Positions 56,374-64,000 of a stretch of DNA of 64,000 bases are shown in pieces. Below the pieces are notes generated by a model. That model searched no databases. It was not told the DNA's origin and was given only the letters and a program-made list of their open reading frames with translations. Each line of letters begins with the position of its first letter. The stretch's first letter is position 1. The stretch lies in the IMG/VR virus record IMGVR_UViG_3300021376_000023, positions 1 through 64,000 of that record; one strand, written 5' to 3'. The translations under genes were made by a program, and so were the position numbers. Origin of the DNA: a virus.

Positions 56374-57528
56374 ATGCTTGATAAAAATTTATGTATTTTG
56401 CCATGGATTTCGCTTTATATAAGAGCGGACGGCAATATTTATCCCTGTGAAAGTGTAGCCTGGCAAGGAGACGACTACTTACTTGGTAATCTAAACACAA
56501 CAACACTAGAGGAAGCTTGGAACCACGATATGATGAAGAAGCTTCGGCTTAAAGTTATTACCAATTCTACATGCGAACTGTCTAATGAAGAGAAAAATTC
56601 TTGCATGTACCTTATAAATCATTCTCTTTATGAAGACGTATATAAAAATTACAAAAACGAAACAAAGTCAGACGGAAGTTATAAAGTTGATATAAAAGCA
56701 TTATTTTTAGAAAGATCCAATCTTTGTAATCTTCAATGTTTATATTGTTGTGATGTTAGTAGCTCTAGCTGGGAGCGAAAAAATAAAACCAATATAATGA
56801 AAATTAGTGATACTGTTTATGATTTAAAAGTGCTACCTATAACAAACAATCTTAGAGAATTATTTTTATCTGGCGGTGAACCGGTTATTAACAAATACAA
56901 TAAAAAACTCTTACAACATTTAATTAACCATAATCCAAATATAGAATTAGGAATGGCAACGAATTTAACTTATAATTTTGAACTATATGAAGAGTTTTTT
57001 AGTTTATTAGAAAAATTTAATAATACTAAAGTTTTTTGTAGTGTAGACAGCTCAGAAACTCGACACGATTTTATTAGAATCAACTCAAATTGGAATACCG
57101 TAAAAACCAATTTAAATAAACTTAAAAACTATAAAGTAAGAATATATTTTAATAGTGTTATATCTTTATTAAGTGCTTTCTACTTAAAAGAATTTCACGA
57201 AACTTTAATTAATATGAAGATAATAGGCATTGACGGTATTCGATATATTAATTTGACTGGTCCAGAAGAACTTTGTATACAGTCGCTTTCGTTTAATAAG
57301 AAAAAAGAACTTAAAGAGTATCTTATTAGCTACATTAATTTTTTAAAAGAAAATGAAAATTTATCTAATAATATAGATTTATATCCAAACAATAACAAGC
57401 CTTCTCAGGCTGCAGACAATATAATAAAATTTTTATTTAAAAAACTAGGTAATAATAATTATATAGACAATTTGTCTAAATTTGTATCTATAGATACTAT
57501 TAAAAAACACTTTGACAGATTACTCTAA
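56374..57528 (+). CDS. Radical SAM protein with N-terminal SPASM-like region, 384 aa
   Basis: Begins LCILPWISLYIRADGNIYPC (C7, C25; the usual SPASM strand), with further Cys at 67 and 77, then radical SAM motif NLCNLQCLYC (C118, C122, C125) and SGGEPVIN. It shares its whole architecture with 58465..59700. Probably modifies a peptide or sugar. Confidence 0.85.
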   Translation: MLDKNLCILPWISLYIRADGNIYPCESVAWQGDDYLLGNLNTTTLEEAWNHDMMKKLRLKVITNSTCELSNEEKNSCMYLINHSLYEDVYKNYKNETKSDGSYKVDIKALFLERSNLCNLQCLYCCDVSSSSWERKNKTNIMKISDTVYDLKVLPITNNLRELFLSGGEPVINKYNKKLLQHLINHNPNIELGMATNLTYNFELYEEFFSLLEKFNNTKVFCSVDSSETRHDFIRINSNWNTVKTNLNKLKNYKVRIYFNSVISLLSAFYLKEFHETLINMKIIGIDGIRYINLTGPEELCIQSLSFNKKKELKEYLISYINFLKENENLSNNIDLYPNNNKPSQAADNIIKFLFKKLGNNNYIDNLSKFVSIDTIKKHFDRLL

Positions 57529-57765
57529 AATATCGCCATAATTTTTGGAATAAGAAAAAATACTTCCAAAAAACTTTTTTTGATTAAAATTATAATAGGC
57601 TATAAATTCTTTATCTTCAGTGGTGTAATTAATTGCAAAGATATTTTTACCTAGAACACTTTTGTAGAAATTGCCGCTAATTTTTTGTTTTGTGCTTATT
57701 TGTTCGGCTAAAAAAGTACCATTATCATTTAAATTTATTATCTCATCTCTTGTCTTAAATACCAT
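57520..57765 (-). CDS. Small unknown protein, 81 aa
   Basis: MVFKTRDEIINLNDNGTFLA, then strands ending YYNFNQKKFFGSIFSYSK. Convergent with the radical SAM gene by 9 nt. No family recognised. Confidence 0.5.
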   Translation of the reverse strand: MVFKTRDEIINLNDNGTFLAEQISTKQKISGNFYKSVLGKNIFAINYTTEDKEFIAYYNFNQKKFFGSIFSYSKNYGDILE

Positions 57766-57787
57766 AAACGTATTTAGATGTATATCA

Positions 57788-57815
57788 TTGATTACAACTA
57801 GGTTTATATTATAAT
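57788..57815 (+). promoter_or_regulatory. Early sigma70-like promoter, leaderless spacing
   Basis: TTGATT (57788..57793), 16 nt, TATAAT (57810..57815), 6 nt, ATG at 57822. It shows that the cluster uses the same promoter design as the left arm. Confidence 0.65.
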
Positions 57816-57821
57816 TAATTT

Positions 57822-58490
57822 ATGGTCAAAACTATGGTTATAGTTCCTCATGGAGATGATGAAATATTAGGCTTTTATGGGGCTATAAAAAGAAATTTAG
57901 AGCAGAACAATCATGTTAGTGTTGCGTTTATTATGGGGCCTAAGAACCTAACTAACGAAAGGAACACTCATCAATTTCACACTATAGAAAAAGTTAAAGA
58001 TAAGTTAGGTTATAACGAGGTGTTTTATCTAGATATTTTTAACGAACACAATATTCATTCAAATAAGCTCGAGCTCATCACAAGAATAGAAGAACTTGTA
58101 TCTAATAATCATATAGATATCGTTTACACCACCCACTGGGGTGACAACCATCAAACACATAAATTATGCTATGAAGCGGTTGTTGCAGCCATAAGACCTA
58201 TAGGGCCATGTAAAGCATCGAGACTAATTACAGGGGAGATTATATCCTCTACAGATCAAGCCCCGCAAACAGAAGCACATAGCTTTATCCCTAATATATT
58301 TTTGGAATTGTCCGAACAAGAAATAGAGGAAAAGATTAATCTTTTGAAAATGTATGAATATGAATATATGCAAACCCCTCACCCTAGATCTGAGTGGGGG
58401 CTAAAAGCGGTAGCTAGCTTTAGAGGTATACAAGCAGGTGTTAAATACGCTGAAGGATATTTTTGTGCAAGAGAAATCATTAAAAAATAA
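57822..58490 (+). CDS. PIG-L/LmbE-type N-deacetylase, 222 aa
   Basis: VPHGDDEILGF (His10, Asp13; the usual PHPDDE with Pro to Gly) and THWGDNHQTHKLCYEAV are the zinc-binding motifs of the GlcNAc-PI/LmbE deacetylase family. Typical length. It would free an amino sugar or similar amine for later steps of the pathway. Confidence 0.85.
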   Translation: MVKTMVIVPHGDDEILGFYGAIKRNLEQNNHVSVAFIMGPKNLTNERNTHQFHTIEKVKDKLGYNEVFYLDIFNEHNIHSNKLELITRIEELVSNNHIDIVYTTHWGDNHQTHKLCYEAVVAAIRPIGPCKASRLITGEIISSTDQAPQTEAHSFIPNIFLELSEQEIEEKINLLKMYEYEYMQTPHPRSEWGLKAVASFRGIQAGVKYAEGYFCAREIIKK

Positions 58491-59700
58491 CATAGAACAA
58501 ATTGTAAATCAAAAGCATTTTTGTATTTTACCGTGGGTACATTTATATCATTTTACTGATAAAAAAGTATATCCATGCCCTGTTATGGGTGCATGGGGAG
58601 TCAACTCATTAGGCAACACTTCTGATGATATAGAAAAATTATGGAATAGTGAGCATCTTAAAGAGATAAGACGCAAGATGCTTAACAACGAAGCAATACC
58701 TTTTTGTAATAGAAACTGTAATGATTCTATAAACTCGTGCAAAAGACATTTTGGATTAGAGCTCATAGACAAGGCATCCTCAGCCATTCTAAATACCAAG
58801 CCTGATGGAAGTGTCGACCCTATAAACTTTATTGCGTGGAATATTATAGAATCAAACAAATGCAATTTTAAATGTAGTTATTGCAATGTAAAATACTCTA
58901 ATCGATTTGGTGAAAAATTAGAGACGTTCTCAGATACAGAGGCCATGAAGGATAAGATATTTCCATATCTTGATAATATAGAAGAACTTTGGCTAGCATC
59001 TGGGGAGTCAGCCATACAAGACAGCTATTATGATATTCTAGAAGAACTTATTACAAGAAACCGTACAGATATAAGATTGTTTTTTATCACTAATATGAGT
59101 GTTGTAAATTATAAAGGTAGAAATATTTTTGAAATACTGAGCAAATTTAAAAATGCAGTAATATTTGGAAGTATAGATGATAGGGAATCTAGACTTGAAT
59201 ACATAAGGTTTGGAAGTTCTTACAGTAAGATATTAGAAAATAGAATAGAGCTTTTAAAATATCCTAGTATTAAGTTTTACTTGCAACCTGTAATTAGTAT
59301 ATTTAATATTTTCTCTTTTCCAGATTTTCATAGAGATTGGTATAATCGAGGTCTTATAGGGGCTGACGAAGTAAGATATTATGTATTAGATTCTCCTTCA
59401 TATCTTCAAGCCAACATTTTGCCTTTAAAATATAAAAACAAACTTTTAGAAAAATGGCGCGGCTATCAACAATGGATAAAGGACAACTTAACTGATAAGG
59501 TAGATACATACCCTAACAGATGTAACCCCGTTAACTTTATTGACACACTTATAAACCATATAAGCGTACCAAAAGATAATTTAGAGCTACAGCATTTTTT
59601 TACTTTTATAGATGAAAATGATAAAAAGACCGGGCTTGCTTTTAATAATGTTTTTAATGAATATGGAGATATCAAATGCATTTCAAAGAAATATTTTTAA
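58465..59700 (+). CDS. Radical SAM protein with N-terminal SPASM-like region, 411 aa
   Basis: GTG at 58465 is chosen; a GTG 27 nt earlier is possible. FCILPWVHLYHFTDKKVYPC, then KCNFKCSYC (C133, C137, C140) and ASGESAIQD in place of GGEP. A close structural relative of 56374..57528, so the two may act on the same or successive intermediates. Confidence 0.83.
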   Translation: MQEKSLKNNIEQIVNQKHFCILPWVHLYHFTDKKVYPCPVMGAWGVNSLGNTSDDIEKLWNSEHLKEIRRKMLNNEAIPFCNRNCNDSINSCKRHFGLELIDKASSAILNTKPDGSVDPINFIAWNIIESNKCNFKCSYCNVKYSNRFGEKLETFSDTEAMKDKIFPYLDNIEELWLASGESAIQDSYYDILEELITRNRTDIRLFFITNMSVVNYKGRNIFEILSKFKNAVIFGSIDDRESRLEYIRFGSSYSKILENRIELLKYPSIKFYLQPVISIFNIFSFPDFHRDWYNRGLIGADEVRYYVLDSPSYLQANILPLKYKNKLLEKWRGYQQWIKDNLTDKVDTYPNRCNPVNFIDTLINHISVPKDNLELQHFFTFIDENDKKTGLAFNNVFNEYGDIKCISKKYF

Positions 59701-60518
59701 ATTTTTATAATTCTTTACCCATACAAAAGTTTATTAAGAATATTAATAATATTGGTAGGGGGGTTAAAGATATTAATCAAACAGGGTTTCCCTCTAAGCT
59801 TTCTACACTAATATCTTTTAACTTTAAAGAAAATAAATTACTAAATTTTAAGATCTATTGTGAAATATTTAGAAAATTTAAAAAGTACGAAATCTTAAAG
59901 TTCTTACCAACAGACAAAGACTTTAACTACTATTTTAGTTATTGGGACAACACCCTTTCATCTAGCCTTTGCTTTGGTATAAAAGTAGACAAAGACCATC
60001 TACCCACTCAATATTTTCATATTAAATTAAACCGTGTAATAAAAGAATTTACAGAGTGTAAAATTTATAAGGAAAGGCCAACTTTTAAGAGAACGGGCAT
60101 TTCATTTGAGTATACTGGTTCTTCTGTTAAAAAGAAATACTATTTTTACTTTACGGAAAGTGATGACATAGAGTATTTTAAGCAAAAATATAATCTAACA
60201 TTAGACGGGGGGTGTATTGATCATATAGAATTTACAGAATTTGATAACGGTGATCAAAAAATAATAGTAGTATATTCATATAAAAACGAGGCTGCTTACT
60301 CTAATATTCAAAAAACTTTTTTTCATCATACTTTAATTAAAGACTGTGTAGAATACTTTACCCAAGACCACGACCTCTTACCTTGTTACTTCGGTGTCTA
60401 TAAAAACAATACAATTGCACTGTATTGGAGCGTTACAGAAAAAGAATTAAAAAATGTAGTAAATATAGATCCGCTAGCCTTTAAAAATAAATTAGAAAAA
60501 TTACTCGATAAAGTATGA
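59676..60518 (+). CDS. Unknown protein in the glycan cluster, 280 aa
   Basis: Overlaps the radical SAM gene by 25 nt and the next gene by 4 nt. Lys/Phe/Tyr-rich with strands YYFYFTESDDIEYFKQKYNL and KIIVVYSYKNEAAYS. No motif recognised; its position implies a role in the same pathway. Confidence 0.55.
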   Translation: MHFKEIFLNFYNSLPIQKFIKNINNIGRGVKDINQTGFPSKLSTLISFNFKENKLLNFKIYCEIFRKFKKYEILKFLPTDKDFNYYFSYWDNTLSSSLCFGIKVDKDHLPTQYFHIKLNRVIKEFTECKIYKERPTFKRTGISFEYTGSSVKKKYYFYFTESDDIEYFKQKYNLTLDGGCIDHIEFTEFDNGDQKIIVVYSYKNEAAYSNIQKTFFHHTLIKDCVEYFTQDHDLLPCYFGVYKNNTIALYWSVTEKELKNVVNIDPLAFKNKLEKLLDKV

Positions 60519-61609
60519 AATGTGTTAATAGCTATAATGAATGGGATCCTTTAGAGGAGATTATTGTTGGTAATGGATTTCCAGCAGATCTTCCTTCAGA
60601 TGATCTGGGGTTTAAATTCTTTTTTCATGATAATCTTTTAGGACCAGATGGCGCATTATATGCAGGAAGATGGTATTTAGAAAAGAGATATATTGAAGAA
60701 TTAAGAGAGGATTTAGAGTCATTTGTCAATATTTTAAAACAAAGAAATATTACTGTAAGAAGGCCTAAGGAACCTGCAGGACCTCATGAAGTGAAAACGC
60801 TTTGTTGGTCATCAAGCAACTATCCTGCTCTCAATGTTCGAGATCTTACACTAGTAGTAGGTAATGAAATAATAGAAACATCTGTATTGGCACGGTGGCG
60901 TCAATTTGAAAACGATTATCTTAAGCATTTATTCTTAGACTACTTTAAGAGAGGGGCTAAATGGACGGCTGCCCCAAGGCCCTTAAGTACTGATAAGTCT
61001 ATAGATTATTCTAGAGTAGAGCAAACACCAGAAATAAAAAAGTATTATGATACTCTTAAACAACAAGAACATAGTAATCTAGATTGTGGGGTAGAGATAA
61101 TGTTTGATGCAGCAAATTGTATTAGAATGGGCAACACAATAATGTTTAACGCGCCAACTGAACATGAGAGATTGGGCGCAGAGTGGCTACAGAGACATCT
61201 AGGTAAAAAATATAAAGTATGGACCGTTAATATATTTGATAACCATATAGATTCTTTATTTCTTCCTATTCGCCCGGGGTTAGCAATCTTAACCCTCCCC
61301 ATAAAGCACAAATTGCCTGAGCCACTAAGAAAATGGGATATTGTCTATGTTCCTTCTTTACTAGAGCCGCACAAAACCCCTGATTATATGCCTATTGCAT
61401 CAGAGAAAATATTTTGTAACCTGCTCTCTCTTTCACCGAACGAAGTCATATGTCAGCCAGAATATTATGATATTTTATCTAAAAGGCTAAAACCATTTAA
61501 AGTAGAGGTAACACCAAACAGATTAAGACATAGTCGATTATTTGGTGGAGGACATCATTGTCTCACACTGGATATAAGAAGAAAGGGCAAATTAGAAAAT
61601 TATTTCTAA
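60515..61609 (+). CDS. Glycine amidinotransferase-like enzyme, 364 aa
   Basis: SYNEWDPLEEIIVGNG opening, IMFDAANCIRMGN (D198), FDNHIDSLFLP (H244) and GGGHHCLTLDIRR (C349) give the Asp-His-Cys triad of the amidinotransferase fold. Relatives move an amidino group from arginine to an amine, as in creatine precursor or streptomycin (StrB1) biosynthesis. A phage copy is rare and points to a guanidino product. Confidence 0.85.
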   Translation: MKCVNSYNEWDPLEEIIVGNGFPADLPSDDLGFKFFFHDNLLGPDGALYAGRWYLEKRYIEELREDLESFVNILKQRNITVRRPKEPAGPHEVKTLCWSSSNYPALNVRDLTLVVGNEIIETSVLARWRQFENDYLKHLFLDYFKRGAKWTAAPRPLSTDKSIDYSRVEQTPEIKKYYDTLKQQEHSNLDCGVEIMFDAANCIRMGNTIMFNAPTEHERLGAEWLQRHLGKKYKVWTVNIFDNHIDSLFLPIRPGLAILTLPIKHKLPEPLRKWDIVYVPSLLEPHKTPDYMPIASEKIFCNLLSLSPNEVICQPEYYDILSKRLKPFKVEVTPNRLRHSRLFGGGHHCLTLDIRRKGKLENYF

Positions 61610-61616
61610 TTAATAT

Positions 61617-62486
61617 ATGCTCTACAAGTTGGCACAAAAACTATCCTTAAGGGGAATTATTATAAAAATTAGTTTTATTAATAATGGTATTGCTATCTTT
61701 AGAACTGTTTGTAATAGTAAGCATGCAGACTTATTTGGGTTGAAAGGTTCAGATTCTGAATTTACAGATATTATTACAGAGCAGCCCGTAGAGTTCGATG
61801 AAAACTCTGTTACATGTCTAGAGTATCTTTATGTTCCTAAGCATATTTTTTTAGATGATTTTGAAAAAAATACCGAATATACAAATTTATTTGGGGAAGA
61901 TTTTCTTATAAAGAGTAAACATTATATCGAAACTACAACTAAAAAAATTCAAGAAGAGCGGGCCAGATTTATAATGTACTCTTCCGAACAACTAGAACCT
62001 TGCAACCGATTTTCTAATGATTTGCTAGATGATTATTATTATATGAAGTTTTACCCTGAAAAGCGAGATAATATTTCAAGAGAAATTGTTTATGATAAAA
62101 TTAAAGAAGATATTATTAAAAAGTACTTTCTTATTAAGGATTCTGATAATAGAAAAATAAAAGGAGCTTTTAGAAGGCTTGGTATTACAAACGCTGCAGA
62201 GCAAATAAACGATCCAGATTATATTAATGCGTTTAAGAATATATGGTATAGCCTTATAGAAGAACAAAAAGAAGAGCAACTCTTACAGTTGGATACGGCC
62301 AAACAAAATATTCTAAAAGCCGAGGGTGTTGATAAAGAGGATTTTTTACAGCAATGTGATATACTTGAATTAATGATCAAACAAATAGATAAAACTGTTC
62401 TATTAGGTTGTAATTCTATCAGTGAAATTATTAAAACCTGGCCCAGCTATCTTCAACCTGAACCATATTACATAGACAATGAGTGA
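61617..62486 (+). CDS. Unknown protein, paralogue of the 49488 C-terminal domain, 289 aa
   Basis: MLYKLAQKLSLRGIIIKISF; helical, charged C-terminal half with NAFKNIWYSLIEEQKEEQLL and ISEIIKTWPSYLQPEP. The last 85 residues align with the end of the 49488 product. Function unknown; it could be structural. Confidence 0.55.
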   Translation: MLYKLAQKLSLRGIIIKISFINNGIAIFRTVCNSKHADLFGLKGSDSEFTDIITEQPVEFDENSVTCLEYLYVPKHIFLDDFEKNTEYTNLFGEDFLIKSKHYIETTTKKIQEERARFIMYSSEQLEPCNRFSNDLLDDYYYMKFYPEKRDNISREIVYDKIKEDIIKKYFLIKDSDNRKIKGAFRRLGITNAAEQINDPDYINAFKNIWYSLIEEQKEEQLLQLDTAKQNILKAEGVDKEDFLQQCDILELMIKQIDKTVLLGCNSISEIIKTWPSYLQPEPYYIDNE

Positions 62487-63225
62487 AACAATTAACTTCT
62501 TCTGGTTAGGAGACAAGCTTGGATTATTAGAGCAGCTATCATTGAAGTCATTTTTAGACCATGGACATAAAACAATTCTATGGGCTTACAATATCAAATG
62601 CCACGGGGTGCCTTCAGGTGTCATTGTTAATAATGCTAATGAAATACTTTCCGAAGATCGAATATTTAAATATACCGGTAACGGCGATTGTCGTGTAAAT
62701 AGTATCGGTGGGTTTTCTGACTTATTTAGATATTATCTTTTGAATAAAGTTGGCGGGTGGTATTGTGATATGGATGTTACCTGTCTAGCCCCTTTCAATA
62801 ATATTAATCAGGAGTATGTTATAAGACCTCATAAAAATACTAAAATTGTTGGTAATATCCTTAAGACCCCTAACAATAATAGTTTTCTAGAAGATTGTAT
62901 AGCTGAAACCGAAAGACTTGTCGATAAGGATAACGATAGATGGATTAAACCATTAGAGATATTAAGAGATTGCGTATACAAGCACGGTATTGATAAGTTT
63001 ATTGTTCAAAAAGATTGGTTTGGTAATGATGATATTGAGGAGATAAGAAAAATGTTAAACATAGGAGTATTCACCAAATATATTAATTTACCTAAGTATG
63101 CTATTCATTGGTGTAATGAGGCAATTTCTACTGGTCGCTGGGACTATTCTATAAAGCGAGATTTTAATAAACCATTGCCTACTACTCTATTTTATAACCT
63201 ATTAAAAAAACATGAACTCTTGTAA
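62479..63225 (+). CDS. GT32/capsular-type glycosyltransferase, 248 aa
   Basis: INFFWLGDKLGLLEQLSLKS, GFSDLFRYYLLNKVGGWYCD with the DMD (97-99), and YAIHWCNEA are the DXD sugar-transferase motifs (GT32/Caps_synth type). Overlaps the upstream gene by 8 nt and the next one by 14 nt. Confidence 0.82.
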   Translation: MSETINFFWLGDKLGLLEQLSLKSFLDHGHKTILWAYNIKCHGVPSGVIVNNANEILSEDRIFKYTGNGDCRVNSIGGFSDLFRYYLLNKVGGWYCDMDVTCLAPFNNINQEYVIRPHKNTKIVGNILKTPNNNSFLEDCIAETERLVDKDNDRWIKPLEILRDCVYKHGIDKFIVQKDWFGNDDIEEIRKMLNIGVFTKYINLPKYAIHWCNEAISTGRWDYSIKRDFNKPLPTTLFYNLLKKHELL

Positions 63226-64000
63226 TATAGCGTTTGTAACTACGTTAAGCGATGATTTTTTGCCTGGAGCGGTTGCAGCAATTAAAAGCCTCATTAAAAA
63301 TACCCCTACATTTAGCTACCCTATAATAATCTTAGAGTGGGGAGGCTTATCTGATTATAATAAAAGCTTACTTAAGAAAATATATAAAAATATTTCTTTT
63401 AAACATGTAGACTCTAATAACTACCCTGAGTATCAATCCGGTGAAAATAGAGTTTGGAATTATAATTTTAACTATAGATATGATATATTTTTACTCGATA
63501 AATTTGATAGGATAATTTTCTTTGATTCTGATATAATTTTTAATATAGATATATCCAAATTGGCTAAGATAAAATGTAATTTTGGTGCTGTTCCAAGGTC
63601 TAGAGGGACTAATGTTCAGATAGGAAAAAGACCGGGGTTTAATGCCGGCTTAATGATTATTGGGAAGAAGTTTTTAAATAAAGAAACCCGGGATAGTTTA
63701 ATAAAGCTTTCTAAGCAGCCAGCTATTTTGGATATCCGTGTAAAAAAACAATTATGGATAGGAAATGAGCCCATTCTAAACAATTTCTTTAAAACATTTA
63801 CCAAATTACCAAAAAAATATAACTTGTGTATAGATGATATAAAGCCAAAAATTAATTTACTAGACTATAATATACATTATATTGGTAAACGTAAGCCGTG
63901 GAATAATTCTATAGATAGTTACGCCACTAACAAATTAGCATCAAAATACGGACAGTTCTTTGCAGTTCTTACGTCTAAAAAGCTTGTTAATTTATATAAA
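63212..64000 (+). CDS. Partial GT8-like glycosyltransferase
   Basis: ATG at 63212; 263 codons are open to the right edge, so the stop lies outside. FVTTLSDDFLPGAVAAIKSL, FFDSDIIF (DxD at 105-107, the same position as in 51784..52605), PGFNAGLMIIGKKF, NEPILNNFF and IHYIGKRKPW are GT8 motifs. The two genes are likely related. Confidence 0.8.
   Translation, partial: MNSCNIAFVTTLSDDFLPGAVAAIKSLIKNTPTFSYPIIILEWGGLSDYNKSLLKKIYKNISFKHVDSNNYPEYQSGENRVWNYNFNYRYDIFLLDKFDRIIFFDSDIIFNIDISKLAKIKCNFGAVPRSRGTNVQIGKRPGFNAGLMIIGKKFLNKETRDSLIKLSKQPAILDIRVKKQLWIGNEPILNNFFKTFTKLPKKYNLCIDDIKPKINLLDYNIHYIGKRKPWNNSIDSYATNKLASKYGQFFAVLTSKKLVNLYK

Noticed and set aside
1-64000. Stop-codon recoding, as in some large phages
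   Set aside because: TAA, TGA and TAG all end genes at sensible places, and no suppressor tRNA is seen; the TAA-anticodon tRNA reads UUA, not a stop.
1-64000. CRISPR arrays, insertion sequences or integrase/attachment sites
   Set aside because: I saw no regularly spaced direct repeats, transposase motifs or recombinase genes.

Overview
The window looks like part of the genome of a large, AT-rich T4-like myovirus. The clearest marker is a gp20-type portal protein (42825..44639). It is joined by a clamp-loader small-subunit-like protein, a GroES/gp31-like co-chaperonin, RecB-type PD-(D/E)XK nucleases, a RadA-like ATPase, long fibre genes, eight tRNAs and dense chains of overlapping small genes. 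The style recalls marine myophages. Two genes hint at the host: a prepilin-like protein and a PEP-CTERM protein (13053..14500). That combination is typical of Verrucomicrobiota, Planctomycetota and Lentisphaerota, so a host in that group is plausible but unproven.

Layout. 1..12.7 kb: mostly minus-strand small genes, many read from sigma70-like promoters, with one nuclease, one glycosyltransferase, a lipoprotein, a three-tRNA cluster and two candidate non-coding RNAs. 12.8..20.4 kb: the pilin/PEP-CTERM pair behind an initiator-like tRNA, several genes with capsid-targeting-like N-termini (one carries an M15 peptidase domain), and a RadA-like ATPase. 20.4..25.8 kb: small plus-strand genes interleaved with four tRNAs. 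25.8..39.5 kb: fibres and adhesins on both strands. 39.5..45.7 kb: bS21-like protein, clamp-loader-like protein, co-chaperonin, methyltransferase, portal, FMN reductase-like protein. 45.7..50.4 kb: a second PD-(D/E)XK nuclease, dCMP deaminase and an S74-chaperone fibre. 50.4..64 kb: a glycan or small-molecule cluster of five glycosyltransferases (of eight in the window), three radical SAM proteins, an asparagine-synthetase-like amidotransferase, a PIG-L/LmbE deacetylase and an amidinotransferase.

The most unusual pattern concerns gene starts. Early-type promoters (TTGACA-like, 15-17 nt, TATAAT-like) are followed by almost exactly 6 nt and then the start codon. T4-late-like boxes (TATAAATA and variants) are followed by 4-6 nt and then the start codon. 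Both place the predicted +1 on or next to the initiation codon, so the mRNAs should be leaderless. Three tRNAs lie 4-8 nt before a start codon. Good Shine-Dalgarno sites are almost absent. The same window carries an initiator-like tRNA and a bS21 homologue, both connected with translation initiation. I infer that this phage expresses many genes from leaderless mRNAs and may adjust the host initiation machinery to suit.

A second theme is proteins packed in the head: at least six late-promoted genes start with a short peptide ending in a gp21-like cleavage motif (such as LIFE, FIKE, VILE or LLTE). A third is the surface-glycan or aminoglycoside-like chemistry of the right arm. All functions are read from motifs by eye; no searches were run.
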